The position numbers were made by a program, and so were the translations under genes. A DNA stretch of 64,000 bases. Origin: Atrichornis clamosus (Eukaryota > Chordata > Aves > Passeriformes > Menuridae). Below are positions 62,405 to 64,000 of this stretch, piece after piece (the stretch's first letter is position 1; every line of letters starts with the position of its first letter). The notes under the pieces are model-generated. The model was given only the letters and a program-made list of their open reading frames with translations. It made no database searches and was not told the origin of the DNA. The DNA is taken from assembly GCA_013400975.1 (NCBI GenBank), contig WBMZ01000342.1, positions 248,001 to 312,000 on the forward strand. The letters are read 5' to 3'.

Positions 62405-62408
<4 letters not shown>
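59421..62408. other. Non-coding stretch, nothing recognised
   Basis: AT-rich. Overlapping minus-strand frames at 60263-61433 have no known motif and contradict each other in frame. No repeat family is supported. Confidence 0.5.
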
Positions 62409-62435
<27 letters not shown>

Positions 62436-62466
62436 GTAGTTGTTATTATTGTTACTACTACTATTA
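62409..62466. repeat. ATT trinucleotide microsatellite
   Basis: Nine uninterrupted ATT units (62409-62435), then an imperfect continuation with GTT, ATT and ACT units to 62466. The isoleucine/threonine-rich minus-strand frame here comes from this repeat. Confidence 0.97.
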
Positions 62467-63078
62467 GGAATGTTTTGATCAGTCTATCTTTCATTTACTG
62501 GTTTTATTAAGACTTTTGCGCAGTTAGGATGGAAGTATTTCTTTGTCACTGATGGAAATAATGGTCTTGGCTCTGCTCTTTGTTACAGTAGTACAAATCT
62601 TGAGTAATTTAATTGTCAGTGTAACAGTGCCAAGGAAACAGCAAATTTAGGTCCAATGTGTGTTTGCTATTGTCCTTAAGAATTAGTTTACTCTCTTCTA
62701 AGTACTTCCATTCATAAATGATGTGTCATTTTAGCAACCATAATTGCCTTCTGAAACAATGTTTTTGTTGTTTTTCTAAGGATTTCCCAAAGTTGGAGGA
62801 GTGTTTTGGTTTTGTTTAAGTAAATGAAACACAGTTTTAAACCTGGGTCAGATGCCAGAAAGCATTCTCCTTTCCTCCCCCTTCCTTTTCATCTGCCTTT
62901 TTCTCTGAGCACCACATCAACTCTTTTCTTTAACTGCAGAGCCTAAACTACTTCTTTAAAGGTCCGAGCTTGATGCAGCTTCTGGCCAGAGCCACGTTTA
63001 GTGTACACCCGTGGAGTATTTGCAAAATCAAGGCCTGTGCTTGACTCTCCTAGATTTTGGGCTGGGGCTGGGGGAAAA
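62467..63078. other. Non-coding stretch with a strong acceptor-like site
   Basis: A long pyrimidine-rich run (62868-62930) ends in TTTAACTGCAG at 62939, followed by a frame open for about 34 codons. This could be a splice acceptor but has no supporting partner. Confidence 0.25.
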
Positions 63079-63150
63079 GAAAAAAAAAAAAACCACAAAA
63101 CCAAACAGCAAAAATAAAAGTAAAAAAGAAAACAGAAAAAGAAGAGGCAC
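63079..63150. repeat. A-rich low-complexity tract
   Basis: A-runs with scattered C and G, starting with a run of 13 A. On the opposite strand it yields only a phenylalanine-rich frame. Confidence 0.9.
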
Positions 63151-64000
63151 TTAAGGCAGTTACGTGTTGCCTTGTGTAGCTGAGCCAAGACAGCAGGTTC
63201 CCTCTGTGTGCTTAACCCATCACAAGTGCTTTCACTTAAAGCTCTTCACACAGAGTCTTTAGATTATACATTTACTTTGGTTTCACAACAAGGAAAACAA
63301 AAAGAAACCTTAATTGACCAGCTGTCATGTTTCAGTGTCATGTGGCATTTCTGTGTGGTGTTGGTACTAGAACATGTATGTATTTCCCCCTCATATATGT
63401 GCATGGGTCCCTTTTGATGCCTAAGGTTAAATGTGTGTAGTAAAGTATTCAGGATCAGGATGTCTGCTGTGTTCTGGTTTCCCTGATATTCTCACATTTT
63501 TAATCTTAAAAAATAAAAATTCCTCTCACCATGTCTGTTTATTTTGCTCTCTGTTCTTTTAATAACTTCATTTTCTCAAAGGTAGAGGAAGTAAGTTGTT
63601 GCTGAACTCCATTATAATAACTGACTAGAAACTTTCAAAGGTACCTTTAAATCTAGAATTAGAACAGTCAGCATTTTCCTTTTGTGTTAAATTTTTCCCT
63701 ACATATGAGACATAGGTTTGTTTCACATCTGCCAAGTTTAAATCTTTTTTAGAAGCATAAACATTTTTTTAGAAGTTAGAATTCTGAGAGCAATAACATT
63801 AATATGTCAAGAGACAAAGTGTTCAAGAAAGTTTAAATAATACATAAATCATACCTTAAACAAAGTTATGCCTTGCTTGCTCAGTACAGCAATTATATTG
63901 TTTTGATTTTGTATGGATAACTGGAAACCTAAACTTTGTGACTTCTTTATCTAGTCTAATAACAAGCTGACTCCTGAGGTTTCTGAAAGTTCTCTCTTGC
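63151..64000. other. AT-rich non-coding DNA, nothing recognised
   Basis: No repeat, RNA gene or exon is recognised up to the end of the window. Confidence 0.5.

Noticed and set aside
62264..62494. Isoleucine/threonine-rich minus-strand frame
   Set aside because: Produced by the ATT microsatellite.
1..64000. tRNA, rRNA, CRISPR, bacterial operon, phage or plasmid features
   Set aside because: No such sequence was seen. Apart from the tRNA-derived head of the SINE at 29.2-29.4 kb there is no cloverleaf-like gene, and the composition and repeats are those of vertebrate nuclear DNA.
1..64000. Endogenous retrovirus or LTR pair
   Set aside because: No matching terminal repeats, primer-binding site, polypurine tract or gag/pol motif was recognised. 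The 720-bp-spaced repeats at 58.6 and 59.3 kb are too short and too diverged to call LTRs.

Overview
The window looks like non-coding vertebrate nuclear DNA, most probably from a bird. It is visibly AT-rich and CpG-poor. No reading frame shows a recognisable host protein. The datable elements are CR1 LINE fragments, including two that carry the end of the reverse-transcriptase frame and several with the CR1 3' terminus. Beside them sits an old, tRNA-headed amniote MIR-type SINE. CR1 as the main repeat class at low overall repeat density is what bird genomes show. A crocodilian or turtle would give similar repeat families but normally at higher density. There is no bacterial, plasmid, phage, CRISPR, rRNA or tRNA content. 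Whether the window is a gene desert or lies inside one or more large introns cannot be settled from the sequence alone.

Layout. 1-13 kb: single-copy AT-rich DNA with a short CR1 tail (1.4 kb), an unproven 134-codon ATG frame followed at once by AATAAA (5.5-5.9 kb), a GC-richer patch (8.1-8.7 kb) and an A/C-rich tract (9.6 kb). 13-20 kb: a very old CR1-like relic (13.7 kb) and the best-preserved CR1 copy (18.8-19.4 kb). 20-32 kb: a palindromic ancient repeat (25.4 kb), a fossil of a retroelement RNase H/linker region (27.8-28.2 kb), a nearly complete MIR-type SINE (29.2-29.4 kb) and a G-quadruplex motif (31.4 kb). 32-44 kb: an antisense CR1, a perfect 36-bp tandem duplication, a 16-bp inverted repeat able to fold into an 81-nt hairpin, and several relic repeats. 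44.9-45.2 kb: the best functional candidate, a local CpG-rich patch with a CRE-like site, a TATA box and a downstream splice-donor consensus. This has the layout of a plus-strand promoter and non-coding first exon. 45-64 kb: a possible L2-like reverse-transcriptase relic, another antisense CR1, a 24-bp palindrome with p53-like half-sites, a second CpG-enriched patch with two CRE-like motifs, a diverged pair of direct repeats spaced 720 bp, and an ATT microsatellite.

No genes here can be shown to work together. If the 45-kb element is a real promoter, the gene it serves begins here and continues to the right, with its coding exons probably beyond the window. Several long AT-rich stretches with homeobox- and octamer-like motifs would fit conserved regulatory DNA around a developmental or neuroendocrine gene. 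That last step is inference only.
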